Of a DNA stretch of 64,000 bases, positions 45,228-59,600 are shown piece by piece. The notes under the pieces were generated by a model, which was not told the DNA's origin, made no database searches, and was given only the letters and a program-made list of their open reading frames with translations. The translations under genes were made by a program, and so were the position numbers. The stretch spans positions 5,810,001-5,874,000 of the forward strand of contig NC_134970.1 of assembly GCF_965638725.1 (NCBI RefSeq), in the 5' to 3' direction. The stretch comes from Aptenodytes patagonicus. Its lineage: Eukaryota > Chordata > Aves > Sphenisciformes > Spheniscidae. The first letter of the stretch is position 1. Each line of letters starts with the position of its first letter.

Positions 45228-45454
45228 GCTGCCACGGCCGGGACATGACGAGCGAGCGCCGCAGCAGCCTCGCACGAGCTGGGTCTTGCTGGGCAGACGG
45301 CAAACAGGTGGCAGCTCCGGAGGAGGGGGACCTCACGTAACCACAGGGCCCCAAAATGACCCAAACACCTGAGATGTGGCTTGGTCTCAGCCAGGGCTCT
45401 TGGGTGCCTTTGATGGAGGAGGATTCTTCCTGGATAGGGAGAGAGGGGGAATAT

Positions 45455-45472
45455 GGGGGGGGGGGGGGGGGG
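45455..45472 (+). repeat. G18 homopolymer
   Basis: Eighteen G, followed within three bases by a C9 run, so the segment could fold on itself or form a quadruplex. Confidence 0.95.
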
Positions 45473-48294
45473 AGACCCCCCCCATCCCTGCTCTGAGCTC
45501 TAATGTCACCGCTGAGTGTGACGTGTTTGCAAGATGAGTGGCACTTGCTCCGGGCGGGAGAGGCAGTGCTAAGGGATGCTGTGAAAAGCCAGCCGGCAGC
45601 ACCGGTGCCCGGCTCCCAGCAGCTGAGACCTGCACCCTTTCCCCGTGTCCTGGCAGGGAGCAAAGCAAGGACACAGCCTGTGGCAAAAGATGTTTTCTCA
45701 ACCATTTGCACAAGCAGCCGGGAAGGGAGAAGCTGGGCGGGAGCCTGCGAGGAGCCCAGCGCTCACACGGGGGGACCAAGGAGATGGCCCCGCGTGCCAG
45801 CCAGCTCCCAGGCACCTCACGCCTCTCTTCCATCCCCCGAAGGATCGGAACCTTGTTCCTGCTGTGCCAAACACTGTCACAAAAATGCAGAAGTCCCCCA
45901 TCTCCCTTTAGTCTTCAGGGTGGCATGTGTCACGTCTCGCAGCTCTTCCCCGTGACATGCTCCAGCCGCGGTGGGAGCGGAGACCGTCATGCCAAACAGC
46001 ACGTCCTCTCCTGTCCCATCAGGGCATCTTTGCCTGCAGCCCTAGAGGAGAACAGACCAAGTCTTCGCAACATCTTCCCTCCCTTCCGACCCCTTCCCAA
46101 GCGAAAAAGGTGGTGTGCTGAAAAGCATCGCCCCGTGCGGCAGGCGAGGAGCCCAGGAGTTGCCAGGGACCCCTCCGCTCCGAGGACGCGCGTGCCTGAC
46201 CACAAAACTCTGGCTTTTTTTTTTTTCTGGTTATCCCCCTTCCCCACCCTACCACTCCCTGCCATGCACGGGCAGCCCGACGCTGGTTTCTCTTCCCTGT
46301 CACCCATGCACAAATTCCCACCTCCTCCTAACCAGCTCCAGTGCCTCGGTTTTCCCGTGCTGTGGGTTTTCAGAGAGGGATTTTTCTGTGCCAGGCAGGT
46401 GGGGATGGACGATGCCCCCACCAAGCACCAAATGCCCCCCAACGCCTCCCAGCTCAGGTACTCCATCACACGTTCGTCATGTCTTTATGTCGCTAGCGGG
46501 AGGGAAAGATGGCAATTAAAATAAATCAGAGGCTGGCAGCTCCATTTGTCATCTGGAGGGGAGCAGTTACAATCTGGATGGGGTGGGAACTTGGGCAGGA
46601 GACAATCAACAAAGCCCGCAGGTCTGTAAGGGGACACCCACCAACCTTCAGTCGGGGCCCCAAAGTCAAAACCCCGCCTGCCTTTGCCGTCGGAGCAACG
46701 CTGGACCCGAGGAAGGAACGTGCGAGTTGAATTCCCTCGAGCTCTTGGGTTTCCAAGCCGACAGCCCTGGGCAAGGCTTTGCTGCTCAAGGAGCCCCTTC
46801 TCCGCTGCGTAACGGGATCCTCGGCACCACGGAGGAGCGGTGAATAATTCATGGGCTCTGGCTGATCACGCAGCTCCTGGGGCAGACCTGGGAGCTGGGC
46901 AACGAGGGCTGCTCTGGGACAGGGTCTTTAGCCCAGGATGCTCCTAGGAACGAGGGGATCTTCTTACTCCTAAAAGCCTGGGAGCTGGAAAACACTTTGG
47001 GATCTCAATGCCGATGGGCCAGCTGGCACGAGGGCTGTAGTGCTGCTCCTGGCCATCCCGGTACGTCACACCTGCCGAGCATCGGCCCCGTGGCAGCTTT
47101 GTACTCTTCCTCCCGTGGGGCCATACCCGCCACTCGTGTCTCCTCGTGGGCACTGCAGTACAGATTTAATGCCGTGCCTTTCCATCCCTCTAGCTGGTCT
47201 GTCAGCAGTTCCCTTCTCCAGAAGGGCTGAGCTCAGTCCAACACCTCCTCGTCCGCTCCCAGCCTTCACGGGGACAAGGAACCAAGCCAGGCTGTCCCTC
47301 ACTCAGGCAGAGGGACCAGCGCACGTTACCCCCGAGGGAGGAAAACCATGATGGACGGGGGTGGTGGCAGCACCACAAACCTGCCGCACACAGGCTTGGT
47401 GAGAGCCCTGGCAGCCCACGGGGTCTCCAGGGGTTGCGTTGCCAGCCCTACCCCATCAGCAGGAGCCCTGGACTTGGCCTGCTGGTAGACTCTGATGGAA
47501 AACGACTTTCTTTTAGAAACCCAAAAGGCTCAACACGTGGCTTTATGCAGCGTGGGGGCAGTTCATGGGCACAGGAGGGTGGCTGAGAGCAACCTTGCAG
47601 CCTTCTGCCCTGGGCACAGTGTGGGATCTCCCCCATCTGCATCCCACGAACGCCCTTCCCCTCTAAGCTGTGCTAGATCCCATGGGTCTTTATCAAAAAC
47701 CAGTCCGTACATTTGGTGCCTGGAGCTCCCTCAGCCATGGACTATGAATTCTTGCTAAATATATATTTAAGGGAGTCGTGGGGATATTTTTAAATGATCC
47801 CTGAAGCTATTTCTGCTTCACTTCCCTCACTTTTCCTCTGTGTCTCTCCCTGATCTCCTCCTCCACAGAGGACAAGAGCTCATTTTCATCTCTCCTGTCT
47901 GGGAGATGGGGTGCCTGGCTGGCTGAAGGCAAAAAACAGTCCAAAAAAGAGCAGACACGGCTCAGCAAGAATAGCAGCCGGGGCTGGCCCAGGGCAGAGC
48001 ACGGCGGGGTCCATCCCCGCTCCTGCTTCAGGGTGCTGCTAATCACCAGCCAAGACCAACCAGGGTGAAATATTCCCCTCTGCAGCCCTGCCCAGGCACC
48101 CAACAGGGCTTTTAGCCCCTCTGTAGTCTTAAATTAGATTAAACCTATGCAGTCAAGGACAAGATCTGCTCACGGTCCTGACGCTTTGTCTCAGTCTTTA
48201 GTCCGGGCTCAAAAGCAAAGGCACATCCCCGCTGCACTCAGCTTCTGCAAGAAAACAGCGGGTCCATCCGTAGCCCCAAAACCCTCTTACTTTC

Positions 48295-48365
48295 CACCCC
48301 GGGCCAAGCCATTTCACTGCTTTACATCTCAATTTTCCCGTCTGACACCTGTGGATAATTACCCA
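48295..48365 (-). repeat. MIR-like SINE remnant
   Basis: Resembles the reverse complement of the MIR core (cctcagtttcctcatctgtaaaatggggataat): TCAATTTTCCCGTCTGACAC is followed by GGATAATTACC. Diverged; identification by eye. Confidence 0.45.
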
Positions 48366-51300
48366 TCCCCGGAGCTAAGGCGGCCCCGGTGCCTCCTGGC
48401 CATGAGCCAAGCACAGACCCCGCAGATGGAAGAGGTTATTTTCCAAGGCAGCCCTCAGGGGAAGGGCAACCTGTGTGTTTGCCCGTACACACACGTGGGT
48501 TTACTGCACCTAAACACTGCCAGGAGAGAAATACCAACCAGTGGAAAACCCAAGGCTTTGCTCGTTAGGTTAACCCTTTCATCTCCGCCGCGGTCTCCTG
48601 CCCCATCCTCTTCCCGCTGGTGCCCTTGAGAAGCCGCCATCATTCATCTTGGGCGACCGGCTCATCCATCTTCCCTGTAGGTGTGATTTGCCCTTCAGGG
48701 TCTGCCCCTCGCCCTTACCATCCGTTCTTTACACGGGCGATTAACTCCCAGCGCTAAGTTCCATCCCGCCCGCTGGTGGCTGTCTCCCCCCGCGGCAGAC
48801 TCCCCCTCATCCTGACTGCTTCGGTTTGGGCATTTCTTAGGTGGTCGCGGGGATTTTGTCTGGCTCCTTTGGGTGGGCTGAGTGGGAAGCAGCAGGACAG
48901 CAGGCTGGCTTCTAGCAGAAAAGGGGGAAATGATCCTTGCTTCTCCTCCGTGGCTTTCCATCCCTGCCTTCCCTCCCAAATTTCCTCACCTGCAACCCAC
49001 CTTTAGCTTTTTTTTTTTTTGGCACTTCCCTGGCTGCTCAGGCAGCTCCAACCCTTGTGAAGTGCTGACTCACTGGAATCCCTCAGAAAATACAGACAAG
49101 AGCATGTAGTAGACCAGAAAGGGGCGATCCCAGGGAGGGAATGGATCCCTGCCAAGGTCCTGCCTCCCGGGGAGCTCCCCCAGCCCCAGGGCAGGATTTT
49201 AACCCGCATCTGCACCGTCCATGGGTGAGCAGCCCCAGCATTTCACCAGTGAGATTCAACCATCAGGGTCCACCCTGGATTACCCACCCAGGCTCCTCCA
49301 AACTGTCCCAACAAGGCAGGTGGAGTAGCACAGATGCAGGAGCAAACACATCTCAGAGCTTCAATTTTGGTCCAAATCTCTCCAGAAAGCTTTAAGAGAC
49401 TCCAGTTGCTTTTTCCTGGTGCTTAATGACCCCAAGGTAAAGGCTGCCGGTAATCAGGTTACCATCGCTTCGCTGAGATGCAATAACCACCGCCGACACT
49501 CTCGGTGCATTCACAAACTAAATTCTGTGAGCTGGTGCAGCCCGTTCCTCCCTGGGCACTTGCTACACGTTTGGGGTTTGGCACTTAGGTAGTTTCTCAC
49601 ACCTCCATCAAATGCAGGCTGGAGCTGCTGTGAATATTTGTCTGCTTGTTGGAAAAAATCTCCCCAGATTCTGGTCGGGAGATGGAACAGAGGAGCTGAG
49701 GACAGGAGAAACTGCGTGGCTCACTAAAACTTCTCAGCCAAGGTCCTTCGAAAGTCCTGTTGCACATTCAGTCCTGGAGATGCTCCATCAGCTCCTGCAT
49801 CTGTATTTCAGCACAGGGCAGATCCGGGATCCTTCTCTGTCAGGAGCTCAGCAGCACCCATGTGCCTGACACACTGAGACCAGGTACAGATGGGGCGAGA
49901 TGCCCTGAAATGCCTCTAAGAGGGGGAACCCGACCCCAGGAGACCACCGAGACATGGAGAGGAAACCCTACAGCTTCAGAAAACTTTATATACTCACCCA
50001 GAAAAGTTGAGTGCCGCAACCCACACACCGGATCTAACCACCTTCCTCACCATCACATGGATGGCCACAAAGCCCTCGGCGCTCCTGCTGGGGCTGGGAC
50101 AGCCCCGGACCGTGCCCTCGGACCAGCCAGGCCAGCTGCCAAGAGCTTCTGCGAAGGCAAATTGCTTGCAGATGTTCTTGGTGCAGGTCCAGGACACCCT
50201 GAGCTGCTGCAAGCCAGACCTGGGCACGTGGCACGGAGCAGACCCATGCTGCCCGCTCCTGGCTCCCGCTGTGCTTAAAGCAATGCGGATGCAAGAGGCC
50301 GAGCGACGGAAGGGCTGAGGGAGAAAAATGGCCAGAGAAATGGTCTCGTTCACGATTTACTCAGTTTTAACCCAGGGAGTTTGTCCTTTGCACTTCAGTG
50401 GATCCGGAGCGCTCAGAGCTGGCGGCTGCCGTCGCGTGGCGGGACAGAGGTGCTCTCCGAGGTCAGACTCAGGGAGGTGGAGACGCCGACTCAGCTGGGA
50501 CACTGCAGAGCAGGGAGGTTCTTCCCTTGAGTACCAGCACCCATCCCATCCCTTCCCTGGGTCCCCAGGGGAGCCTGAGCGCATGGGCTGGGGTTTTGCC
50601 AGTCACCAGACAACGCGGTGCTTTGGAGCCCCTAAAGCCCCCTCTACCTCCTGCTGCTTTTTCTTCTCACCCACTTCTCATCCCAATCCTTTCCCCCAGC
50701 ACCGATGGTCTCCCACCCCTTCCCCTGGCAACCCACGGTCCCCAGCCCTTCCCTTCCAGTGCTCCCCCCTCCTGCAAAGGGCCCCTAAAGGGTGCTGCTG
50801 GCAGAGGGTGGCTTACAATGAGCTGTGTCCAGCCACGCAGCATGTCCCTGGCGCAACCCTGGGGACCCACTCAAAGGCAAATAGAGACCGCACAACTCAT
50901 TGCAGCGATGACAAGAGCCGGGTCTCAGCAAGGAGCTGGCAATGAGCACCAAAAACCCATGTCCTCCCCGGGGCCAACAGCTATATAGAGAGGGTGGCTA
51001 TTTTTGGGGTGCTGGCACAGCACTGGGAGCTGCATGGAGGGCGAGGTGGCAGTTGTGTGTGTTGCTAAGTGGTGACACTGCCACAGGAGACCATCCATCG
51101 TGGCAGGAGTGGAGGGGACCAAGTGACGCTGAATCCACTGCCAGAGGCTGGCAGCCCACGATGAGGGTCCCTGGCTGGAACCCACAGCAGGGTTTGAGAC
51201 TGGCTCCCAGCTGCCCAAAAGGAAGAGGGTCCCCCCGCCTTGACTGTGGGCGCTCACCCAGAGTGGGCTTCACCTCTGAAGACGTCCCTGGAGGACCAGA

Positions 51301-53490
51301 AAGGTCCTTCCAAGCTAAACAACATGGGGAGAAAGTCCTCCCTCAGCCACCAGGCCAGCGCACGTCTCCCCTCTTCGCAGGCGCTGCTTGCAAAGGCAGA
51401 AATCAAGCAAGAGCCCACCCCGAGCTAATCCGGGTCCTGCCTCGGCCCTGGGTTGCTGTTGCCCGCGGTGGCTCCAGACCCTCCGCCCCAGTACGCTGCA
51501 TACCTTCCTTTCTCTGAGCCACAGCATCACAGCGAGAGCTCTTACCGCTCGAGCAGGCGCTGCCGCCTGGAAAAGGACTCCCAAGGACACGAGCCAAGGA
51601 AGGTCACACCACGCTCGGCTTGATTAGATGGATTAGAGACCAGTTCCTAACCCCCCTCCAAGGCCAGCGGAGCAGGGCTGTGATCTTCCCGGGTGACGGG
51701 CCCCGGTTTGCTTGGGGCTGATCTCCGGGACGCAGAAGGGGAGATGACACCCACCTCCATGGGAGCCACATTTTCCCCAGGTCCAAGGCCAGGGGTGCAG
51801 CCCTGCAGCATTCACCCTCTCCGCCTGCTCCTCTGGCCACTGTCCCCACAGGGAGACAGGCAGCAGCTGAGATAATTTACCATTTAATGTGGGCAGATGG
51901 CTTAATTTAAACAAAAACAGAGAGGAGGGAAGGCAGTCTGTGAATGTCTTTATGAGTTCAGCCTGTTCTCCTGTCTCTCCCCCTCCCTGCACTGCCCTTC
52001 TCCAGCAGCAGGTAAGGTCCCCACGCTGCCCAGGGCACGGCAGCGCCCTGCTGCAGGGCTGGATCCGGCCCCAAAGGCTCCTCAGGTCCTTTCATCCTTT
52101 CTCCTCCCCAAGCTTCACTGTGCAGGACGGAGAAAAAAAAAAAATATCCAGGTGCAGCAAAAAAGCCAGCCTCCCTCAAGCCCCTTTGCAACTCGGTTTG
52201 GTCTACAGAAGCTCTTGAGATCTTCACCCTGGGGGGTTGGGTTGACCGATGACAGGTATTGGCATGGTTAGAGGTGGTGGCACAGTCACCCAGCGGTGCG
52301 GTGCCCCAAGGACTGTAGGGGCAGAGGCTGTCCTGCCAGCGATGGAGAGAGAGGGAGCTGAGGTGGGCACGGTTAAGGGGATACCTTCCAGGGTGGGAGG
52401 TGGGTTCGGGAAAGATGCTGAGCAGAAGGAGGGGGGGATAAAGACCAAAGGGACTGTGGCTCCTATGCTGTACCAGGCTAAATCCCTTCCTCCTCCCTGG
52501 GACGTCCCAGCGATCATGGTGTCCATTAATCCCTTCCTAAACTCCCCTCCAAGCTGTCCTCCCCAGACTCTGCTCCTCCACCCAAGGCTTCATCACGCTT
52601 CCAGCTCTTCCCCATCTTGAGGTCTCCTCCCATCTCAGAGCACCTCCTGGCTCTTGCCTTCCACCCGAAACCAAAGCCTGCTCAGGCTTTAGCCACGCAA
52701 GTCCCATTTGATGCCCATCAAGCCCCTTGCACAGCAAGGTCCTGCCCAGGCTGGATCTTCCAGTGCTAAAAAACACCGGTGCCTTCTCGGCCACACTGGT
52801 CAGCAGGGGCGGAGGAGGCAGATCTGAGCCGAAACCATCACCAGAGCCCGGTGGTGAATGCAGAGGATGATCAGGCAAAGGTACGATCAAGCGTTCAACA
52901 CTGCGGTTTCCTACCCAGGAATTAACCCAGCACGGCTCCCTGTGCTCACGGGGAGAGCCAGGCAGCCAGCCCTGGTCCGGGCAGGCATCGCAGAAGCAAA
53001 CACAGCACCTTGGGTTGCCAACCACCACCATCCCCGCCGGCATGAGCAAAGCAACCCTGAGGTTGGGGGGAAAACACCTACAACTACGCCAACCCCCCTA
53101 ATTTCCAGAGCAAACACGGCAGGCACTTATCTGTCAAGAGTCAGTGATTTTCCTATAATTACCCACGTCCCCTATGCATATAACAAATCCATCCTGGTTA
53201 TGCAGAGAGTTTTCATAACAGGTTGCATGGCCGTAGGTGATTGCTTTAAAAAGCTCCCCACCCATGGAGCCGTGCTTTCCGTGCCTGTTCCCTCTGCTGT
53301 AATAAACGCTAATAATAAGGCTTAGTACCATGCCGCATTTTATGGCCTGTCTCATGCAGGACGTCAAAGTTACTGAACACAATGGTCTCTGGCCACAAAA
53401 ATAAGCATAATCCAAGGAAAAAGACAAAGCAGCCTTTTGGAAGCGGCAGAGCATGCTGGAAGCCTTGATTTGGGATATCAAAGCTGAGTC

Positions 53491-53568
53491 TGGGAGTTAA
53501 GCAATGTGCCCGAGGCTAAAAAGTGCATCGGTGGCAGAACCCATGGCTGGAGGTTTGCTCCTCTCCCA
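53491..53568 (+). repeat. MIR SINE remnant
   Basis: The order GTTAAGCAATGTGCCCGAGG, then GTGGCAGAACCCATGG and GGTTTGCTCCTCTC, follows the 3' half of MIR (gttaagtgacttgcccaaggtcac..gtggcagagc..). Confidence 0.55.
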
Positions 53569-56500
53569 CCCGTGTCCATGAGCCTGCCTGAGGCGCGATG
53601 GGTTTATGCCAAATGTGGCTGGATTATTCCCATCTCCTCCCAGCAATTTTCTCCCCCATTAGACTAATCAGACACACCCCCCCCCCCAGCGGGTTGCCCT
53701 CATCCCCAGCCTGATTGTGTGGCTCTGCCGAGGCTGGGGGGTCTTGGGGAGCTGCTCGGTGCCGTATCAGCATGAAGCAGCTGCTTTGCAGCAGCTCGGG
53801 GCGGTGATAAGCAGGAATGATAGCCAGCCAGGACACCCTGATCCGAATTTCAATCAGGCCAAGCAAAACCCATCCACCTGCATCCTCCACAGGGGAAATT
53901 TGGGGGGGAGAAACTCGGAAAATGCTTCTTCCTGCGTCTTGGGAAGATGCTGATCCCAGGGAAATGGGGTGTCGAGGTGGGACGGGGTGTGGGTGCCTGC
54001 TGGGGTGGCAGGGTGGAGGGCAGCTGTGGAGGGGATGGTTTTGTCCTGCAGGCTGGAAACCTGGAGGGTAAAAGCAGCAAGGAAACGTGGGGACAGGAGC
54101 CAGGAGCAAAGGTGATGGGGCTCACTAAGAAACTTCTCTTTTTTCCTTCCTCCTGGTAAGGTTTTGAGAAGGATGGGCATGGACCGCGGCCACGAGAGGC
54201 AGGAGACCTTCCCTCAGCAGCGCGGGCAGCTCCTTGCCCACTGTGGAAGTTGGGGATCCCCCCCATTGCACCTCTTTTAGGCTCACCCAGCAGCAATGAG
54301 GGACTCAAGTGCCTCGGACACGCATGAGCCATCCTGATTTACACCTGCACTTCAGCTCCCCTCTGCGCCCTCTTCGCTCCTGCCCAGCCCATCGCCCTCA
54401 GCCTGCCGGGGCGGTGCCATCTCTGCAGCAGAGACAACGGGATTAGCATCGATCTGCTGAGAGCAGCATCCTCAGCACGGGCTCCGCGTGCTTCCCCGAC
54501 TGGCCGAGAGCACCCACCGCCCCCGTGGCTCCCTCCCAGCCTCCATATCCATACCTCTTCCCCCGCCAGCCACCAGCAGATCCATGTGCAGAGTGTCTTG
54601 GCCCCGTGTTGCCCCCAGCACTGGACATCAGAGGGTAGAAAAGTGGGTCCCGACCCAAATATACCGTGCAGCTTTGAGAGCTGAGCCCCAACGTGCACAT
54701 CACCTCCCTCCTGCTAGCTTGGCTTTGCGGGTACGGCTGTTGTAGGACAAAGCTGTTTTCTTATACAAAAGAGAGAGAAAAGCATCCCTGGCACCGAAGC
54801 GGGCTGATTTATCCCCAAAAAGCTCGCTGGCTCTGGTGACATCTGTGCAACTCCAGAGGGAAATGGGGAGAGGGGGTGAACGTGCAAACAAGACAATTCC
54901 CAGCACACGTGCTGCATTTTGGGATGGGGAGATGCCTGCAGCCCAGAGAGCTCCTGCATTTAAATTGCTTTTCATAGAAGCCCGATCCCCGTTGCGGTAG
55001 CCGGGGGCTGACGTGGAGGGGAAGCGGCAGCACGGCTGCCGGGAGCGGCACGACGCGGATCTGCCACGCGGCCGGCGGCTCCCCCCTGCCACACCGAGGC
55101 CATGCAGTCGCCAGCAATTTCAAAGAGGTGCTGGGGAACAGAGGCACTTGAACATTTTTAATGATGCATGTTCCCCGTTGGCTCCACGCCAAACGGGAAG
55201 CCTTTAAAGTCTGGCTCCCTTTGATTAGACAATGGACCCGGAGAGAAAAACGCTCCCCCTCCTCCTTCTCCCCCATCCACCTTCCTCCGTACCCCTCCTG
55301 CCCCAAAAGGGCTAAATTTAGAAGCACAAAACCATGAATTGCAAATAAGGGACGGTGGACTCTGCCCGAGAGGGGAGCAGCAGCCCCACAACCAGGCACA
55401 TTCAGCCCATGGTGTCTCCTGATGGGTTTTAGCAGAGGATGGGGGACACCAAGGAGGCTCCTCACCATCCGCCCCCAATTTATACACATCATTTTCTGGG
55501 ATACAGGAGCCCTCGTTCTGCCGCACAGAGCCAACACGTTTCCGCCCCATCACAGCCACAACCAAGACCAGAGAGGAGAGCCCGCGCCTCTCCCGGCTTC
55601 TGCCTAATCGCCTCCCAAGCGCTGCTCTGGAGGTGGTGTTTCAGTTCAGCCCCAGCCTCTTAAAAGGCCATTTCTCCCCACAAAACCCAGCCCTGCCAAG
55701 CTCATCAGCTCGCACTGGCTTTCAACACACCAGTCAGCACCAAGGACACGTTTAAACCAGTTACGGGAACGTGACGTCCTTCTCCGAGACGGACAAGCGC
55801 TTGGGAAGCACAAAGAGCCCCCAGCTCCAGCTGACTCCCGATTATTTCGCTCAGAAATTGCTCTGCGGTATTTTTTTCTGAGTTGCTAACGTCCCATTAA
55901 AAGCATCCCGTTAAGCAGAGCTGCCTGGCAGGGAGCTGGGCAGATGCAAGGCAGCTCTCCCATCATGGTATGTTTTCCAAAACCCACTAGTATGTCCCTA
56001 AATAGTTTCCTTCCACGAACAGCGAGATGGTGTCAGCTGCTTTTTTTTTTTTTTTTAATGAACAGCAGAAAATAACAAAAAAGCTGCAAATGGCAGCTAT
56101 AAATGCAAAGCAGAGGCTGGAGTGTGGGGGGGTCCCACAGAGAGGGACGGGGGCGTTTGCAGGGAGAAGGGGAACGCGTTCAAAGGGGACGATGCCGGCG
56201 CTGACCCTGCGAGGTGCCATCGCAGCCTGGCAAAGCTGCTCGGACACGGCTGACCTTCCCTTTGCCTGCAAACCAGAAGGAAATGGTATTTATCTCCAGC
56301 TGGAAGCAACCAGAGCATCCTTACTGCAAGCTGCTCTTGGGGCTTCTCCCTTCGTCTCTCGGCCAAGCCTCCTGCAATCTCCATGCGCAAGGGAGAGCAC
56401 AACGCTCTACTGCGAACAGGGCGACGTTTCCCACCGGGGCTTAAATGCAACAGGTTTATAATACATCTCCCCCCCCTCTCCACGCCCTGCCCGCCCCTGC

Positions 56501-56655
56501 CCGCCCATCCCTGCTTCCCATCGGTGCTGGGAACGAAGCGGCACGAGTCATCCTCTCCCAAAGGGGGGCCACAGGGTCCCACAGAGCATTTACCCAGGTT
56601 ACTGAAATGAAGTCAATAGATACCCGGAGCGCTGCCATTTGTGTTGGGTTTGGGG

Positions 56656-56688
56656 GTTGGTTGGTTGGTTGTTTGTTTTTTTTTTTTT
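56656..56688 (+). repeat. TTGG/TTTG microsatellite and T run
   Basis: A short simple repeat of TTGG units passes into TTTG and then a T homopolymer. Confidence 0.9.
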
Positions 56689-59600
56689 GCTGCAAGCTGT
56701 TCTGCCAATATTTTCTGTGAGCAGAAAGCAAAGATGAAGGCTGGGCACAAAAGGCTGATGATGGAGCAGCCCGGGCAGCCAGCAGTGATAAGAGGCAATT
56801 CATTTGCATGTGTTTCATGCAACCTCTGAGACACACATGAAAAAAAAAAAAACAAACCCCTTGTTACCGCCGAGCATCTGGCAGGGTTAAGAGTATGGCC
56901 TCAGCACATGGTCCCCAGGCCCAGAGACACAGGGGACACCCTGGGACTCTCCTGCCGTGGTGTGACACCACAGCCAGGTACCCCACCAGGTCGCATCTTG
57001 CATCCCAGCTGAACGGCTGCCCCCGAACCCAGCAGCACGGCGAGTGCTGGGGTGTTAGTCCTCTACTAACCCGTGCCAAACGTTGGCCAAAGCCAAGATC
57101 CAGGAGCAGAACTGTGAACCTCGGACACCAAAGTCCCTCTAGTAGCACCCCCTTGACTCCATGGGGAGAGAGACAATTTCCAAGACTACGTGAAAACAAG
57201 GAGCTGGGCTGAACTATGATTTTTTCCCTTTTATAACCCAGAACAAGGAAAACAGACCGTTTTCTGAATGCAGCCTGAATAGGAACAAGTCTGCCTAAAT
57301 TCGCCGTGAACGTAGATAAAAGCCCATCTCGGCTGTTTCCAATGCTGGAAAATAACCCGTTGGATAGGAGCTGTTTCAGGCACGCTGAGTGCGGGCTAGG
57401 GATGGGAGAACAGCTATTAATGAAAGTGGAAGTGGTTTTCAATTAAAAAAAGCTGATGACAACAGTTTTTAGGTCAAAAGAAGCTTTTTCACAGAAAGTA
57501 TTCTGTTTGGACAAAAACATTAATCAATCAGGCTGAGAAATACTGCAGTAAAAATCATTTTGTTTGGTACAAGTTCTCAACTCGGATTTTGCTTGGAGGA
57601 CATGGGGTTTTAAACATCCATTTATCTTTTAATGAAAAAGCCTTTGAGAAACCAAAGAAGTTTTTCTGCAGATGGGATTTCATTTTTTTTTTCCCCCCCT
57701 AGGTGAAGGATGGGAAAGCACAAACTCGGCTTTGAAAACTGAGTAGATTTGTTCAACCGTGGCTGTTCTTGATTGCTTTGAAGAATCAAAATACCAAACC
57801 ACATTGCGGAGAACGTGGCCTCGAGGTACCTGATTGCATTGGGGGCTTGGTGGCTCATGACTCTCTGTGGCCTTCTTGCCAAACCTCCGCTCCGTCTCTC
57901 CGTGAAGCCTACCTGCCCTCAGATCCTGCTGTAGGATGAGATCTCACCAGGAGCTCTGGATTTGGGCAGCCCTGCTGCTCCCAGAAGCAGCTCATCCCTC
58001 CAGAGATGATCCATCCCAACCCTGCCCAGAAGTTGCGCCATGTTACACACCGCCCGCGGATCCGTCCCTGCAGATCCAGCAGCCCCATGGAAGGGGGCAG
58101 CGATGAGGCCGGCCACTCCAAGAGCTGGCCTTTGCTTTGTGCTTTGTATCATCATGCTTCACTGCTTGGTTTCAGCCTCCGTTGGGGCAGCTGCAAGCGG
58201 TCCCAGGCTGGGTTTGCTAGGTTCACCACATGGAAAAATCCCATCATGGTAAAGGGAAAGCAGCCAGGAGGAAACGCCTTGGCTCCAGCTTGGATCTCAG
58301 TGGGTTCAAGGATGGGGCTCGCTTGGAAAACTCATGACCAAGGCAGGACCCCACCGCTGGGGGCCGTACGAGCAGAGGCCAGCTCCTGGGGTTCAACGTA
58401 CAGCCCACGTCCACATCCCCATCAAAACAGTATCTCCAAGGGTGCCACCGAATGAGTCTGCAGACCAACCATCTTGCGGTTATTAGGACAAGCAAACGAT
58501 CATCTCATTGCTGCAGACCAGCCAGCCCCGGGGCTCTCTTTCCAAATCTTCTCCAGTGCCAAACTGGGAGCACCGAGTTTTCTGCACACTGACCCGCTTT
58601 GCCACCCGGCACTGTCACCGCACCAGCTGAGATGAGTCCTAACCACAGTGCTGGGGACAGGCGGGAGAAGTTATATAAATATCTAGCAAGAACTAATATT
58701 TTTTTTCCCTCCAAATTTCCAAGACAGATGCAGCAGGAGGGGGAGAAGGGGAGATTTGCCGAGCTAGAAAATAAAGGAGAACAGCAACGTTTCAGTCTCT
58801 TCTCCATGGGAGACTCTTGTGGCTGACGTCTCTACGTGGGCCGACAGGCAAACCAAGACAGGACGGTTCCGCAGTGTGACCCTAAGCAATCATCGTCTTC
58901 ATCCTCATGTCCTCTTAGAGCATTTCTGCTCCCACACTGTGGACTGGAGACAACCTGCACCTGGCAAAGCCCCTTCGGAGGTGCCTCAAGGCAGAAGAGG
59001 ACACGGTCCCAACACGGGTAAGAGGATCTGCCGATTTAACTCATTTAATTCCTGGAGATGGGGGGGCAAATTCCGGGTTCCACCATTCCAGGAGAGCAAA
59101 CCCAAACCCATCTTCTCCTCGGCACCACGTCGCTCCTTTTCTCCACAGAAAGGCACCAAGACCTCCCGCCAGCCTCCACCACCAACTTAGCAAACCCACC
59201 ACCCAGAAAGCACATCCAACCCCCAAAAAACCCACCAAAGGGCTACGGGATGGGACGAGCAACGCAGCTCGCACCCAACCACCTTTTAAAGGCCTTTCGC
59301 AACCTAACGCCCACATCTCTGCCTCCACACCTGCATCCCAGGTGAGAAAGGACCAGGATTTATCACCATTCTCCTTCTGGAGCCGGAGCTTGGCCATCCC
59401 TTGCGCCCGCTCCCTACCTGCTGCTGCTTCTTTTTTTTTTTCCCAAGGAAAACGGGTTGCCCTGGAGCTGGGTCTCCATGGAAACTTGGGTTTTTCAGAC
59501 ACTCAATGGAAAACGCTGGCACGGAGAGGCTTGTGCAAGAATTCTGATTCAGCCCCATCGTCTGTAACACTGACTGCATTTTAATCCCGCTCTGCTACCC

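Noticed and set aside
45538-46524. Open frame of 328 codons on the plus strand
   Set aside because: No recognisable domain; Pro/Ser/Arg-rich with a Phe run that comes from a T homopolymer; other frames are also open here. Likely chance in stop-poor DNA.
49994-50353. Overlapping open frames on both strands near 50 kb
   Set aside because: Checked for a KCNC4 or other channel exon; no S1-S6, pore (GYG) or T1 motif present.
54809-55537. Open frame of 242 codons on the minus strand
   Set aside because: No similarity to any family I know and no splice sites in a sensible arrangement.
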